Origin: Acidobacteriota bacterium | GTDB lineage: Bacteria; Acidobacteriota; Vicinamibacteria; Vicinamibacterales; UBA8438 | DNA length: 64,000 nucleotides | NCBI GenBank assembly: GCA_009838525.1 | Contig: VXRJ01000022.1 | Location: 1-64,000 of the forward strand | Direction of reading: 5' to 3' | Part shown: positions 1 through 8,690 of the stretch, piece after piece | Numbering within the stretch: position 1 is the stretch's first letter | Layout: every line of letters starts with the position of its first letter | Program-made: the position numbers and the translations under genes | The notes under the pieces: generated by a model | Told to the model about the DNA's origin: nothing | What the model saw: only the letters and a program-made list of their open reading frames with translations | Databases searched by the model: none

Positions 1-1960
1 CCGGCGAGAGGGCGCGAAGCGTCCACGCGATCGACAGGAGCGCGGCCAGGATCCCGCCCGCCGCCCCCGCCGCCAGCGTGGCCGGCGACGGGTCCAGGGC
101 GAGGCGCGTCGTGCCGACCGCGTCGATCCAGAGGGTCCGGAACCCAAGCATGATCAGCCAGGCGTAGGCAACCGCCCCGGCGACGCCGATGGCGCTGCCG
201 GCCGCCGACAGCACGAGCGCTTCGCTCAGAAAGAGGCCCCGGATGGCGCGCGGCGTCCAGCCGGTGGCGCGCAGCAGGCCGAGCTCGCGAAGGCGCTGCT
301 CGACCCCGAGGCGGAAGAAGAGGCTGGCGAGCAGCAGGGCCGACACCACCAGGAAGAAGCTGAAGTAGATGAAGTAGAGGCCGAAGTCGGTCGCCCCGGC
401 GGAAGCCTCGAGGGCCAGCGTCCGCGCCGGGTAGACGACGAGGCCAAGCGCAAGCGGGTCGAGTCCGGCCCGGAGCGCGTCCTCCACCTCCGAGGCGGCG
501 GCGTCGAGACCCGCCGCGCCGCCGTCCGCCGGCGTCAGGCGGACCGACGTGACCTGGCCCCAGCGCGATGCCCACAACTGCTGCCCCGCCGACAGCGGGA
601 TGAACGCCTTCGGCGTGGTGCGGTAGTCGTCCCAGTAGGTCTCGTCGGCGGGGCGGATCAATCCGAGATCGACCGGAAAAGGGGGATCCCAGTCGATGAC
701 GTCGGTCGCCTCCGTGATGCCGGGGTAGTCGGGCGTCAGGTCGGGATCCGCGGCGGCGCCCTCGATGGGGACGACGCCGGCGACACGCAGCTCGGCTTCG
801 TGCGTTGTGAGAGCGCCCTCGTCCTCCCAGACGTAGTACTCGATGGAAAGGCTGTCACCGGGGCCTGCGTCGAGATCGTCCGCCGCCCACTGATTGAGGA
901 TCACCGGCGGCGGTTCCGTCGCAGCGCCGTCGGCGGGGGCCGGGGCGTCGAGACGGGCGAGGTCGCGGGCCGTGACTACGGAGTACGGGGTGATGCGGTC
1001 GCCGACCCGCAGCTCGTTCGCGAGGTACGACAGGATCGGCTCCGCCGCGAGACCCCGTGCGGCGGCAACGCTCTCGACCGCCTCGACGGTCGCGTCGGTC
1101 AGCAGGCCGGCGTCCGATTCGACGGCAACCGTTCCCTGTTCCGGGAGGGCGCGGACCCGCAGGCCCAGATCGGCGAGGGTCGCGGTGGCCCGGACCGCGG
1201 CCTCGGCGATCTCCTGGCGCACGGCGTCGCCGCCATCGTCAGCCGCCGCCGTGGCCGAAACGCCTCCCAGGAGCAGGGTATTGACCCGCCCCTCCGTCTC
1301 CAGCTCCTCCTGCAGCCGCGAAAGCGGCACGAATACCGAGCGGGCCAAGCCCTGCGCGGGACGGAACGAGAACTCCCCGAGGTCGGCCGCGGCGAGAACG
1401 CGCGTGACGCCGAGGCGGAGGGTCCGGCCCACGTCGTCGCGGCGGCCGTGGAGCGAACTGATCGGCACCGCCGAGGGCTTCTCGACACGGACGAGGAGCG
1501 CGTCCTCGAGCGCGACCCCCAGCTCGCCGGCGAGCCCGTCGCTGACGAACGCTCCGTTGCGGTCGAGGGCCAGGCCGCCGGGGTCGCGGTCATGGAACGT
1601 CCAGAAGCGGTCGTCTACCCCGTATACCTGGACGCCCGACGCGCGGCGGCCGCTCGCCTGGTGGGTGACGAAGCCCTCGACGGCAACCATCGGAACGACC
1701 GACGGGAAGTGGGCGGCCACGCCGTCCGCCGCAAGCAGCGCGCCGGCGGTCTCTTCACTGACGAAGCGGCCGGTGGTTACGACGCGGTCGATGGCGCCGA
1801 GCCGTTCCAGGGCCAGGGCCCGCAGGCTGGATCGGACCGACGTGCCGACCAGCAGCGCGCCGGCGAGGACGGCGACGGCGACGGCGACGCCGCCCACGAC
1901 GGCCAGATTGGTGCGCCAGTAGTGGCCGAGATTGCGTCGAACGAGCGCGCGGACCACCAT
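1..1960 (-). CDS. MacB/FtsX-type ABC transporter permease (3' end outside window)
   Basis: Inner-membrane permease subunit of an ABC system of the MacB/LolCE type, which moves lipoproteins, peptides or envelope components instead of importing solutes. The ATG at 1960 has a GGAG six bases upstream and opens on a short cytoplasmic stretch, then a hydrophobic first helix rich in Val and Ala. A large periplasmic region of over 400 residues follows. Near the window edge comes the FtsX core, with several membrane helices and the signature RELGLLRATGWTPRAI, the coupling region that contacts the ATPase. The frame is open to base 1, so the C-terminal part (possibly a second FtsX domain) is missing. 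It starts 20 bases after its ATPase gene, so the two are co-transcribed. The family is clear; the substrate is unknown. Confidence 0.85.
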   Translation of the reverse strand, partial: MVVRALVRRNLGHYWRTNLAVVGGVAVAVAVLAGALLVGTSVRSSLRALALERLGAIDRVVTTGRFVSEETAGALLAADGVAAHFPSVVPMVAVEGFVTHQASGRRASGVQVYGVDDRFWTFHDRDPGGLALDRNGAFVSDGLAGELGVALEDALLVRVEKPSAVPISSLHGRRDDVGRTLRLGVTRVLAAADLGEFSFRPAQGLARSVFVPLSRLQEELETEGRVNTLLLGGVSATAAADDGGDAVRQEIAEAAVRATATLADLGLRVRALPEQGTVAVESDAGLLTDATVEAVESVAAARGLAAEPILSYLANELRVGDRITPYSVVTARDLARLDAPAPADGAATEPPPVILNQWAADDLDAGPGDSLSIEYYVWEDEGALTTHEAELRVAGVVPIEGAAADPDLTPDYPGITEATDVIDWDPPFPVDLGLIRPADETYWDDYRTTPKAFIPLSAGQQLWASRWGQVTSVRLTPADGGAAGLDAAASEVEDALRAGLDPLALGLVVYPARTLALEASAGATDFGLYFIYFSFFLVVSALLLASLFFRLGVEQRLRELGLLRATGWTPRAIRGLFLSEALVLSAAGSAIGVAGAVAYAWLIMLGFRTLWIDAVGTTRLALDPSPATLAAGAAGGILAALLSIAWTLRALSP

Positions 1961-1980
1961 GGAATGCTCCGTTAGCGGCG

Positions 1981-2652
1981 CTATCCGCCCGCGGGCGTCA
2001 GCCGCTGACTGTCCAGGCGGTAGCGGATCGCGCACCGCGCCGCCAGATCCGGGTTGTGGGTCACGATCAGCAGCACACTGTCCTGCTGTCGGTGCAACTC
2101 GAACAGCAGGTCGGCGACCGTTGCGGCCGAATCACGGTCGAGATTGCCGGTCGGCTCGTCGCACAGAACGAGCGGAGGCTCCTGAATCAGCGCCCGCGCC
2201 AGCGCCACGCGCTGCCGTTCGCCGCCCGACAGCTCGGCCGGGCGGTGATCCATGCGGTCGGCCAGGCCGACCTCCTTCAGCAGCCCTTCCGCCCGCTCGA
2301 GCACCGCCGCGTCCGGCTCGCTCACCAGCGTCGGCACCAGAACGTTCTCCAGCACCGTGCACTGCGGCAACAGCAGGTGATCCTGGAAGACGAAACCCAC
2401 CTTCGAGTTTCGGAACGCGGAGAGCTCGACGTCGTTCAGCGTGAACGGGTCGGTGTCTTCGAGCGTCACGTTGCCGCTCGACGGCGGCTCCAGCGCTCCG
2501 ACGATGTAGAGAAGCGTGCTCTTCCCGCTTCCCGACGGCCCGACGATGGACGCGGCGTCACCGCGCCCGAGCGAGAACGAAACGTCGGTCAGGATCGGCA
2601 GCGGACCGCGGGCGGTAGGGTACGCTTTGGAAACGTTCCGGACGTCCAGCAC
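1981..2652 (-). CDS. ABC transporter ATP-binding protein, LolD/MacB family
   Basis: ATPase that drives the permease encoded just downstream. It has 223 residues, the usual LolD size. Walker A GPSGSGKST lies at residues 38-46, the ABC signature LSGGERQRVALARAL near 142, Walker B LVLCDEPTGNLD directly after, and a switch histidine in IVTHNPDLA. The start is GTG, preceded by a G-rich stretch. It begins 25 bases after the aldehyde dehydrogenase-like gene on the same strand, so transporter and enzymes may form one operon. The substrate cannot be told from sequence. Confidence 0.92.
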   Translation of the reverse strand: MLDVRNVSKAYPTARGPLPILTDVSFSLGRGDAASIVGPSGSGKSTLLYIVGALEPPSSGNVTLEDTDPFTLNDVELSAFRNSKVGFVFQDHLLLPQCTVLENVLVPTLVSEPDAAVLERAEGLLKEVGLADRMDHRPAELSGGERQRVALARALIQEPPLVLCDEPTGNLDRDSAATVADLLFELHRQQDSVLLIVTHNPDLAARCAIRYRLDSQRLTPAGG

Positions 2653-2677
2653 GCGCGCCCCCCGCCCTTAGTAGGCC

Positions 2678-4099
2678 CTATGACGCCTTCTGCAGCGCAC
2701 GCGGACGGAAGAGGAAGTCGACGATGTTGCCTTCGTGCGGCTGCAGCCAGTTCAGCCTGATGGTCGGAATCGGCCCCAGGTTCAGCCGGTCGATGTTCCG
2801 CGCGTCCAGCAGATCCTGCTCGAACGCGGTATCCGCGGTGAGGGCGGTCGCCACCAGCGTCGGGCCGATCGACCGGATCATCTTCGCCTGCGGGCACTCG
2901 ACCACCGTGACGAACGGGAACATGTATTCCTTCTTCGCCATCGCCACATCGGGCGACGCGCAGTAGACGACGGTCGGGCGTAGGTAGTCGCACCGCTCGC
3001 GCTGCACGAGCCGGCCGTCCGGGTGGTGGGCCGCGGTCGTCTCCTCGACCCCCTCCTCGTTCAGCGCGTTGTCGATGTCGGCCGTAATCGCCGGCCCCTG
3101 GCCCGGCACCGTGAATGCGGCAAGGGCCGCGTCCGGATCCTCCGGAGGCAGGGGCGCGATGGGCCCCAGCCGCTCCGCCAGAGCCTGCGCGATGGCCCGC
3201 CCGTGCCGCGGCGTCCAGATTCCCGAACAGTTGATGCAGCTCCGGCCGCTGTTGATCAGCACGCTGTCGACCATCAGGTCGAGATGCTGCTCCCAGTTGT
3301 CCGCCTCGTCGTCGCCGAGCAGGATCTTCGAGAAGCCGGGACCATGCACCTGGACGCCGGGATTCCCGGCGTACTGCTCCACCGTCGCCGTGCCGCCGAA
3401 GATGAGACTGCGCGAGCAGTTGTTCAGCACCGCCGCCCCGACGTCGCCCAGCCCCGGATAGAGCGCGACCGACTCCTTCGGCACGCCCGCCTCGAAGAAC
3501 GCCTGCGTCATCCGCCACGGCGTCCAGGGCTCCTGCGGCCCCGGCTTCAGCACCAGCCCGATCTGCAGCGGGATGATCGGCAGCCAGAGGCTGTGCACGC
3601 CGGGCGAGTTCGACGGCAGAACCATGCCGAGCACCGGCGTGGTCGCCTGGTAGCTCCGCATCACGCCATCCTCCTCGCCGAAGCCGCGGGCGAGGATGCC
3701 CGGGTCGAGCCGCCGCGTGAGCGACGCCAGGATGTCGTCGATGTGGTCGAGCACGTACCGCAGCTTCTCCATGTTCATGCGGCACATGTGCTCGGGGAGG
3801 CCGGTCGTCGCCGACTGTTGCCGCACGAAGTCGTCGGGCGTCTGCGTCCCGTCGCCAAGCGGCAGCTCGGCCGACGAGAAGAGCTCGGCGCCCTTCTTGA
3901 CCATGGCGACCAGCTCGTCCGGCGGCACGTCGCGGAGGGCGGCGCGCGCACGCTCCGCCTTGCGCAGATCGCGCGCGACGATGCCCGGGTTGGCCTGACT
4001 CACCTCCGCCACCGGCTCGCCGGTGTCGAAGTGAACGACCTTGTCGACCTCAAGGCTCCGGTAGGGCTCGCCCCACCGGAGCGCGGGGAAATGAATCAC
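2678..4099 (-). CDS. Aldehyde dehydrogenase-superfamily protein, possible acyl reductase
   Basis: A 473-residue NAD(P)-dependent ALDH-fold enzyme. The nucleotide-binding half contains TTPVLGMVLPSNSPGVHSLW (about 153-172), and the catalytic region contains SGRSCINCSG with candidate nucleophiles Cys288 and Cys291. The sequence diverges from classical ALDHs (no PWNFP-type motif) and resembles the LuxC/acyl-reductase side of the superfamily in length and in its partner. It lies in a minus-strand group with an adenylate-forming ligase and a lipoprotein, separated by 25 bases from each immediate neighbour. Such a pair could activate a carboxylate and reduce it to an aldehyde, but that is inference. 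A conventional aldehyde oxidation role cannot be excluded. Confidence 0.65.
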   Translation of the reverse strand: MIHFPALRWGEPYRSLEVDKVVHFDTGEPVAEVSQANPGIVARDLRKAERARAALRDVPPDELVAMVKKGAELFSSAELPLGDGTQTPDDFVRQQSATTGLPEHMCRMNMEKLRYVLDHIDDILASLTRRLDPGILARGFGEEDGVMRSYQATTPVLGMVLPSNSPGVHSLWLPIIPLQIGLVLKPGPQEPWTPWRMTQAFFEAGVPKESVALYPGLGDVGAAVLNNCSRSLIFGGTATVEQYAGNPGVQVHGPGFSKILLGDDEADNWEQHLDLMVDSVLINSGRSCINCSGIWTPRHGRAIAQALAERLGPIAPLPPEDPDAALAAFTVPGQGPAITADIDNALNEEGVEETTAAHHPDGRLVQRERCDYLRPTVVYCASPDVAMAKKEYMFPFVTVVECPQAKMIRSIGPTLVATALTADTAFEQDLLDARNIDRLNLGPIPTIRLNWLQPHEGNIVDFLFRPRALQKAS

Positions 4100-4124
4100 G
4101 GCGTGTTTCGACGGCTGCGGACGG

Positions 4125-4646
4125 CTAGATGCCGTCGGCCACCTCGATGCTGATGGTTTCGCAGAGCCCTTCCTGGGTCACGTGGAGGTCGTCGCCGATC
4201 TGGACCGTCAGTTCGTAGGTCCCCGGCTCCACCTGCAGTGTGTAGGCGTTGGAGCCATCCCCGAAGTGCTGCCAGCCCTGGCCCTGCGGGATCACCTCGC
4301 CGACCGGCAGGCAGCCGGTGTTCAGACCGACGTGGTAGTGGCCCATACCGGGGCGCGGCGTGTCGTTCTCCGGGTCGAAGCCCTCCGGAATGGCCGAGAT
4401 GGGATAGTTCTCCGCGCCCATCTCGATCTCGACGTCGTGGTCGCTGGACATCGCCTCGCCGTCGAGCGGGGCCACGAAGAAGACGCGCGGCGGTCCGCTG
4501 GGAGCGGCGTCCGCGGCGGGCTCTTCGGCCTCCATCTCCATTGGCTCTTCGGGAGCCATCTCACCACCGCCGCCGCACCCGGCCGCGGCCAGGGCGAAGA
4601 TCGCCAGCGTGATCAGCAGGTTCCGGTTCAGCAGTTCAGTTCGCAT
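4125..4646 (-). CDS. DUF4399-domain lipoprotein
   Basis: Secreted lipoprotein: a hydrophobic signal sequence ends in the lipobox FALAAAGC, followed by an acidic linker of Glu, Met, Pro and Ala. The rest matches the DUF4399 pattern: a Val-Phe-Phe strand with 'PLDGEAMSSDHDVEIEMG', then PGMGHYHVGLN, GEVIPQGQGWQHFGDG and a final PGTYELTVQIGDDLH strand. The His-rich turns might bind metal. The start at 4646 is preferred over an upstream ATG at 4667 because AAGGAG lies 11 bases before it. The domain's function is unknown; here it lies between the ligase and the ALDH-like gene. Confidence 0.8.
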   Translation of the reverse strand: MRTELLNRNLLITLAIFALAAAGCGGGGEMAPEEPMEMEAEEPAADAAPSGPPRVFFVAPLDGEAMSSDHDVEIEMGAENYPISAIPEGFDPENDTPRPGMGHYHVGLNTGCLPVGEVIPQGQGWQHFGDGSNAYTLQVEPGTYELTVQIGDDLHVTQEGLCETISIEVADGI

Positions 4647-4757
4647 TCTGGGTCTCGCTCCTTGCAATGGACGGCGTTGGTCCGTCCGTCGTTACGCTCG
4701 ATCGCTGATTGCCCGCCAGGGCCGCGCGGGGCGGCCCCCTCATGATACCTGACCCCG

Positions 4758-5861
4758 TCAGTAGACGCCGACCGTGGTCGACGACGCGAGGGCGCTGAAC
4801 GGGCGCACGCCGCTCACGCCGTCCCACGGATACTGATCGCAGGGCGGCTCGCGTTCTCCTTCGTCCCGCTCGAGGAAACGGGGGACGAAGAACTCCTTCG
4901 TCAACGTCGTCAACATCACCCGGCCGGTCTCGCCGTAGCCCACCACACGGTCGGCGTCGTCCGGATCCACCACCTGCAGGACGGCGCGCGGCTGTGGCGC
5001 GTAGTACGTGATCTTGTAACCCTCTTCCGCTCCGCTCGGCGGCGAGCCGGCAAGCCCCATCAGCGTGTTGCCGTACGTGGGAGTCATGTAGACCCCGTCG
5101 AGCAGTTCCTCGTGCGCGAAACGGTTCCACTGCGGCGTGAACTCCGTCCCGCCCGCAAAGATGCCCGTAATGCCGGTCTCCCGGATGCTCGATCCCTCGT
5201 CCTCGAGGCGGGTGGCAAGGGCCTCGATGAGCTTCGGGGTGGAGAAGAGGCACTTGATGTCGTGGCCGGCGGACAGCACCGTCAGGGCCTGATCGATGAC
5301 GTGCGCCTGGTACGCCTTCAGGTGGTCCATCCATCCCTTCTTGATCAGCTTGATCACCCAGCGGGGATCGAGATCGACGCAGAAGCAGATGCCGCCGCGG
5401 TACTGCGCAAGATGCTCGACGGCGAGGCGGAGCCGGCGCGGGCCGCTCGGCCCCAGCATCAGCCAATTGGACCCCTTCGGGAAGCACTCGTCGGGGAGCG
5501 TCTCCGAGAAGAGCTCGTAGTCGGTCCGGAAATCGTCGATGGCGATCCGGCTCTTCGGAATGCCGGTCGTGCCGCCGGTCTCGAACACGTAGATCGGGCG
5601 GTCGGCGAACGCCTTCGGCACCCAGCGGCGTACGGGGCCGCCGCGGAGCCATTCGTCCTCGAAGTGGCCGAACTTCTTCAGGTCGTCGAAACCGTGCACT
5701 TCGCCGCGCGGATCCCATCCCGCCCGGCCGGCCCAGTCGAGCCAGAAGGGGCTCCCCGTCGCGGGGTCGAAATGCCACTCGACGACTTCGCGCACCCAGG
5801 CGTCGAGCGCCTCGCGCGGTGTGGCGGAACGCGTGTCGCTATCGATAATCGGTGCACTCAT
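4758..5861 (-). CDS. Adenylate-forming enzyme, LuxE/phenylacetate-CoA-ligase-like
   Basis: A 367-residue member of the acyl-adenylate-forming superfamily in the short LuxE/PaaK-like branch. The AMP-binding P-loop is FETGGTTGIPKSR at residues 93-105. A second conserved block, TPTYGNTLMG, and a C-terminal GYGETGRVMLTTLTKEFF region match the ATP/AMP-binding motifs. It lacks the large C-terminal lid of full acyl-CoA synthetases. It probably activates a carboxylic acid as acyl-AMP for transfer to a thiol. The first gene of a minus-strand set with the ALDH-like enzyme, it suggests a two-step carboxylate reduction; the substrate is unknown. Confidence 0.65.
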   Translation of the reverse strand: MSAPIIDSDTRSATPREALDAWVREVVEWHFDPATGSPFWLDWAGRAGWDPRGEVHGFDDLKKFGHFEDEWLRGGPVRRWVPKAFADRPIYVFETGGTTGIPKSRIAIDDFRTDYELFSETLPDECFPKGSNWLMLGPSGPRRLRLAVEHLAQYRGGICFCVDLDPRWVIKLIKKGWMDHLKAYQAHVIDQALTVLSAGHDIKCLFSTPKLIEALATRLEDEGSSIRETGITGIFAGGTEFTPQWNRFAHEELLDGVYMTPTYGNTLMGLAGSPPSGAEEGYKITYYAPQPRAVLQVVDPDDADRVVGYGETGRVMLTTLTKEFFVPRFLERDEGEREPPCDQYPWDGVSGVRPFSALASSTTVGVY

Positions 5862-5924
5862 CGAGCGGGGATCTTACACTAGCGACAGGGGGCGAAACCC
5901 GCGCCGGAGGCAGCGCGGAGACGG

Positions 5925-6398
5925 ATGAAGATGGCAGAAACGAAGGCGGCGGCCGGAACGGACGCGGGGCGGCTCGAACAGGTCTGGATCAAGCGGTTCC
6001 GGCGCGGGCCGATGGACCCGGTGCGGCAGGCTGAGCTGCGCGCGGGGCAGGGGCTCGTCGGGAATGCGGATCAGGGCGGCAAGCGGCAGGTGACGCTCAT
6101 CTCGCGCGGTGAGTGGGATCGGGTGAGCGAGGGGATGGCGGATGACGTCGATCCCGCCGTCCGCCGCGCCAACCTCCTCGTCTCCGGCATCCGGCTCGAA
6201 GGCGCCCGTGGCCGCATCCTGCGCATCGGGTCGTGCCGCCTGCGCATCAACGGCGAAACCCGCCCGTGCGAGCGGATGGACGAAGCCGCCCCCGGGTTGC
6301 GGTCGGTCATGCGCCCGGCCTGGGCCGGCGGCGCTTACGCCGAGAGCCTGGACGACGGCACGATCACGCTGGGCGATCCCGTCTCGTGGGACGACTGA
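5925..6398 (+). CDS. MOSC domain-containing protein
   Basis: A 157-residue stand-alone MOSC domain, the sulfur-carrier fold of molybdenum-cofactor sulfurases and YiiM-type proteins. Visible elements are an N-terminal IKRFRRGPMDPV strand, the central SGIRLEGARGRILRIG and the conserved GETRPCERMD segment with its cysteine. GGAG lies 4 bases before the first ATG and 10 before a second ATG at 5931; the latter spacing is more usual. It diverges from the ligase gene across about 60 bases that must hold both promoters. The sulfur-acceptor substrate is unknown. Confidence 0.82.
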   Translation: MKMAETKAAAGTDAGRLEQVWIKRFRRGPMDPVRQAELRAGQGLVGNADQGGKRQVTLISRGEWDRVSEGMADDVDPAVRRANLLVSGIRLEGARGRILRIGSCRLRINGETRPCERMDEAAPGLRSVMRPAWAGGAYAESLDDGTITLGDPVSWDD

Positions 6399-6404
6399 CC
6401 GGGA

Positions 6405-6511
6405 CGCCGGTCGGTGCGCCGGTCGGTACGCCGGTCGGTGCGCCGGCCTCCAGGCCGGCATCTATTGCCGGCGAGGACGCCGGCGCACCAATGCGTGGAC
6501 GCCGGCGCACC
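6405..6511. repeat. GC-rich palindromic repeat, complete copy
   Basis: Four tandem units related to GCCGGTCGGTGC lead into the near-palindrome GCCGGCCTCCAGGCCGGC (6442-6459). A spacer follows, then two units of the form GCCGGCG-GGACGCCGGCGCACC. The outer arms GGTGCGCCGGC and GCCGGCGCACC are exact reverse complements, so the whole forms nested hairpins. Related copies occur at six other places in the window. This one abuts the stop codon of the pterin dehydratase gene and may also end transcription there. Confidence 0.85.
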
Positions 6512-6841
6512 CTAGAGCAGCGCGTCCGCCTTCGCGGCGAAGACGAAGTCGCTCTCCGTCAACCCGTCGATCTTGTGCGTCCAGATGATGACCTTCACCC
6601 GTCCCCACGCCAGATAGATGTCGGGATGATGGTCCTGCTGCTCGGCCATCTCCCCTACCTTCACGGTGAAATCGAGCGCCTGCCGGAAGTCGTCGAACTT
6701 GTACACCTTCTCCAAGTGGTGCCCCTCGACGACGTTCCAGTCGCCGCCCAGCCGCTCCTGAAATCCCGCCAGCTCCGCGCCGGCCAGCGGCGGCACGCCG
6801 CCCTTGCACGGAATGCACTCCTGCTTCGCCAGATCACTCAT
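6512..6841 (-). CDS. phhB: Pterin-4a-carbinolamine dehydratase
   Basis: Dehydrates 4a-hydroxytetrahydropterin to quinonoid dihydropterin, recycling the cofactor of aromatic amino acid hydroxylases; homologues also act as transcriptional co-regulators. The 109 residues match the usual size, and the active-site pattern is intact: EKVYKFDDFRQALDF, then QDHHPDI, then VIIWTHKIDGLTESDF. No aromatic amino acid hydroxylase gene is seen in the window, so the pterin substrate source is unknown. The gene lies tail-first against the palindromic repeat and 22 bases downstream of the SDR gene. Confidence 0.92.
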   Translation of the reverse strand: MSDLAKQECIPCKGGVPPLAGAELAGFQERLGGDWNVVEGHHLEKVYKFDDFRQALDFTVKVGEMAEQQDHHPDIYLAWGRVKVIIWTHKIDGLTESDFVFAAKADALL

Positions 6842-6863
6842 CAGTTCACTCCCCGGCCGTCCG

Positions 6864-7685
6864 CTAGGACGATGCCCGTTCCGCCGCCGCCAGCGAAGCG
6901 TCCCACGCCTCGCTCATCCGGCTCGACGCCAGCCACAATCCCCCATCCACCACCAGCGTCACCCCCGTCACGAACGACGCCAGATCCGAGCAGAGATACA
7001 ACGCCGCGTGCGATACGTCATCGATAGCGCCCAGCCGCCGCAAGGGCGTCGTGCCGACGGTCCGCGTCTTGGCCTCGCCGACCAGCAGGCGCTTCACGCC
7101 CTCGGTGTCGGCAATGGGCCCCGGCGCGATCCCGTTCACGCGGATTCCGTAGGGGCCCCACTCCACCGCCAGCACGCGGGTCAACGCATCGACTCCCGCC
7201 TTCGCCGCTGAGACGTGCAACTGCGCCGCCGTGCCGAGATAGTGCAGCGTCGCGCTGATGTTCAGCACGCTGCCCCGCTGCGCCTTCAGGTGCGGCAGGG
7301 CGGCCCGGCACATGTGAAACGTCCCCTTCAGGTCGATGTCCACCACCGCGCCGAACCCGTTCGGCGAGAGGTTCTCCGCGAGGCAGAGGAAGTTGCCGGC
7401 CGCCCCGTTCACGAGGATGTCGAGGCGTCCGAACGCCTCGACGGTGGACGTCACCGCCGCCTCGGCCGCGGCGGGGTCCCGCACGTCGCCCGCCGCCGCG
7501 AATCCGCGCGCGCCGAGCGCTTCGATCTCGCCCCGCGCCGCCTCCAGCGGTTCCGCGCGCCGCCCGGTCACCGCCACGTCGCAACCATGCGCGGCCAGCG
7601 CCAGCGCCATGCCGCGGCAGATGCCGGACCCGCCGCCGGTCACCAGCGCCGCCTTCCCGTTCAACAGGTCTGCCTGAAACCCCAT
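6864..7685 (-). CDS. SDR oxidoreductase, 2,4-dienoyl-CoA reductase-like
   Basis: A Rossmann-fold short-chain dehydrogenase with cofactor motif TGGGSGICRG and the NGAAGNFLCLAENLSPNGF block characteristic of 2,4-dienoyl-CoA reductases (auxiliary enzymes of unsaturated fatty acid beta-oxidation). The usual catalytic Tyr of YxxxK is replaced: the region reads HVSAAKAGVDALTR, keeping Lys. This substitution is itself a mark of the dienoyl-CoA reductase branch. The C-terminal GGLWLASSRMSEA is also family-like. The ATG at 7685 is preferred; a GTG lies one codon upstream. It is transcribed with the pterin dehydratase. Confidence 0.8.
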   Translation of the reverse strand: MGFQADLLNGKAALVTGGGSGICRGMALALAAHGCDVAVTGRRAEPLEAARGEIEALGARGFAAAGDVRDPAAAEAAVTSTVEAFGRLDILVNGAAGNFLCLAENLSPNGFGAVVDIDLKGTFHMCRAALPHLKAQRGSVLNISATLHYLGTAAQLHVSAAKAGVDALTRVLAVEWGPYGIRVNGIAPGPIADTEGVKRLLVGEAKTRTVGTTPLRRLGAIDDVSHAALYLCSDLASFVTGVTLVVDGGLWLASSRMSEAWDASLAAAERASS

Positions 7686-7746
7686 CACCCGTTCACCGCC
7701 TCCCCGCGCTTACCGCGCGTGCGCCGCGCACATACAATCCCCGGCA

Positions 7747-8670
7747 TTGGGCCTGCTCGCGACCGCCACCAACGCCTTCCCTCTCTGGCTCATCCTCGCC
7801 AGCGCGCTCGCCCTCTGGCGTCCCGCGTCGTTCACCTGGTTCAGCGGCCCGCTGATCCCTCTGGGACTCGGCCTGATCATGCTGAGCATGGGGATGACCG
7901 TCGGCTTCGAGGATTTCCGCCGCATCGTGCGCGAACGCGCGAACGTCCTGCCGGGCGTCGCGCTCCAATATACGCTCATGCCGCTCCTCGGCCTGACCCT
8001 CGGCCTGGTCTTCGGACTTCCGGCGCCCTTCGCGGTCGGCCTGATCCTGGTGAGCTGCTGCCCGGGCGGCACCGCGTCGAACGTCATCGCGTTCATCGCC
8101 CGGGCCGACGTCGCCCTCTCCGTCACGATGACCACCGCCTCGACGCTGCTGGCCGCGCTCGCCACCCCGGCCCTCACCGCGCTGCTTGCCGGCAACCGGA
8201 TCGACGTGCCCGTCATCGGCCTGCTGACCGACACCGTGCAGGTGGTGATCCTCCCCGTCGCGGCCGGCGCGCTGCTGAAGGCCCGCTTCCCGCGCGCCTG
8301 CGATCGCGTCCTGCCGGTCGCCCCGCTCGTCGCCGTCCTCGCGATCATCCTGATCGCCGGCTCAGTGATCGCCGGCAACCGCGAGCAGGTGATCGATGCC
8401 GGCCTGCGCCTGCTCCTGGCCGTCCTCGCGCTGCATGCCGGCGGCTTCGTCCTCGGCTACGTCGCGGGCCGCCTCTGGCTGAGGAAGGAACAGGCGGCCC
8501 GGACGGCCGCCATCGAAGTCGGGATGCAGAATTCGGGACTCGGCGTCGTGCTGGCGCAACAGAACTTCGCCAACCCCCTTACCGCCGTCCCCAGCGCCAT
8601 CTCCGCGGTCCTTCACTCCCTGGTCGGGAGCGTGGCCGCCGCCCTCTGGCGCGCGCGGCCGCGGCGCTAG
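7747..8670 (+). CDS. Bile acid:sodium symporter (BASS) family transporter
   Basis: Inner-membrane transporter with about ten hydrophobic helices in 307 residues. Family marks include LSMGMTVGFEDFRRI, the SCCPGGTASNVIAFIARADVA crossover helix and IEVGMQNSGLGVVLAQQNF near the C-terminus. BASS proteins move bile acids, pantothenate, pyruvate or other organic anions with Na+; the substrate here is unknown. It starts with TTG, the first start in the frame just before the first helix. Its TAG stop is the beginning of CTAGCAGCCCGT, a sequence that also begins the MITE-like element near 47.5 kb. Confidence 0.88.
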   Translation: MGLLATATNAFPLWLILASALALWRPASFTWFSGPLIPLGLGLIMLSMGMTVGFEDFRRIVRERANVLPGVALQYTLMPLLGLTLGLVFGLPAPFAVGLILVSCCPGGTASNVIAFIARADVALSVTMTTASTLLAALATPALTALLAGNRIDVPVIGLLTDTVQVVILPVAAGALLKARFPRACDRVLPVAPLVAVLAIILIAGSVIAGNREQVIDAGLRLLLAVLALHAGGFVLGYVAGRLWLRKEQAARTAAIEVGMQNSGLGVVLAQQNFANPLTAVPSAISAVLHSLVGSVAAALWRARPRR

Positions 8671-8690
8671 CAGCCCGTTGCCGGTCCTTC

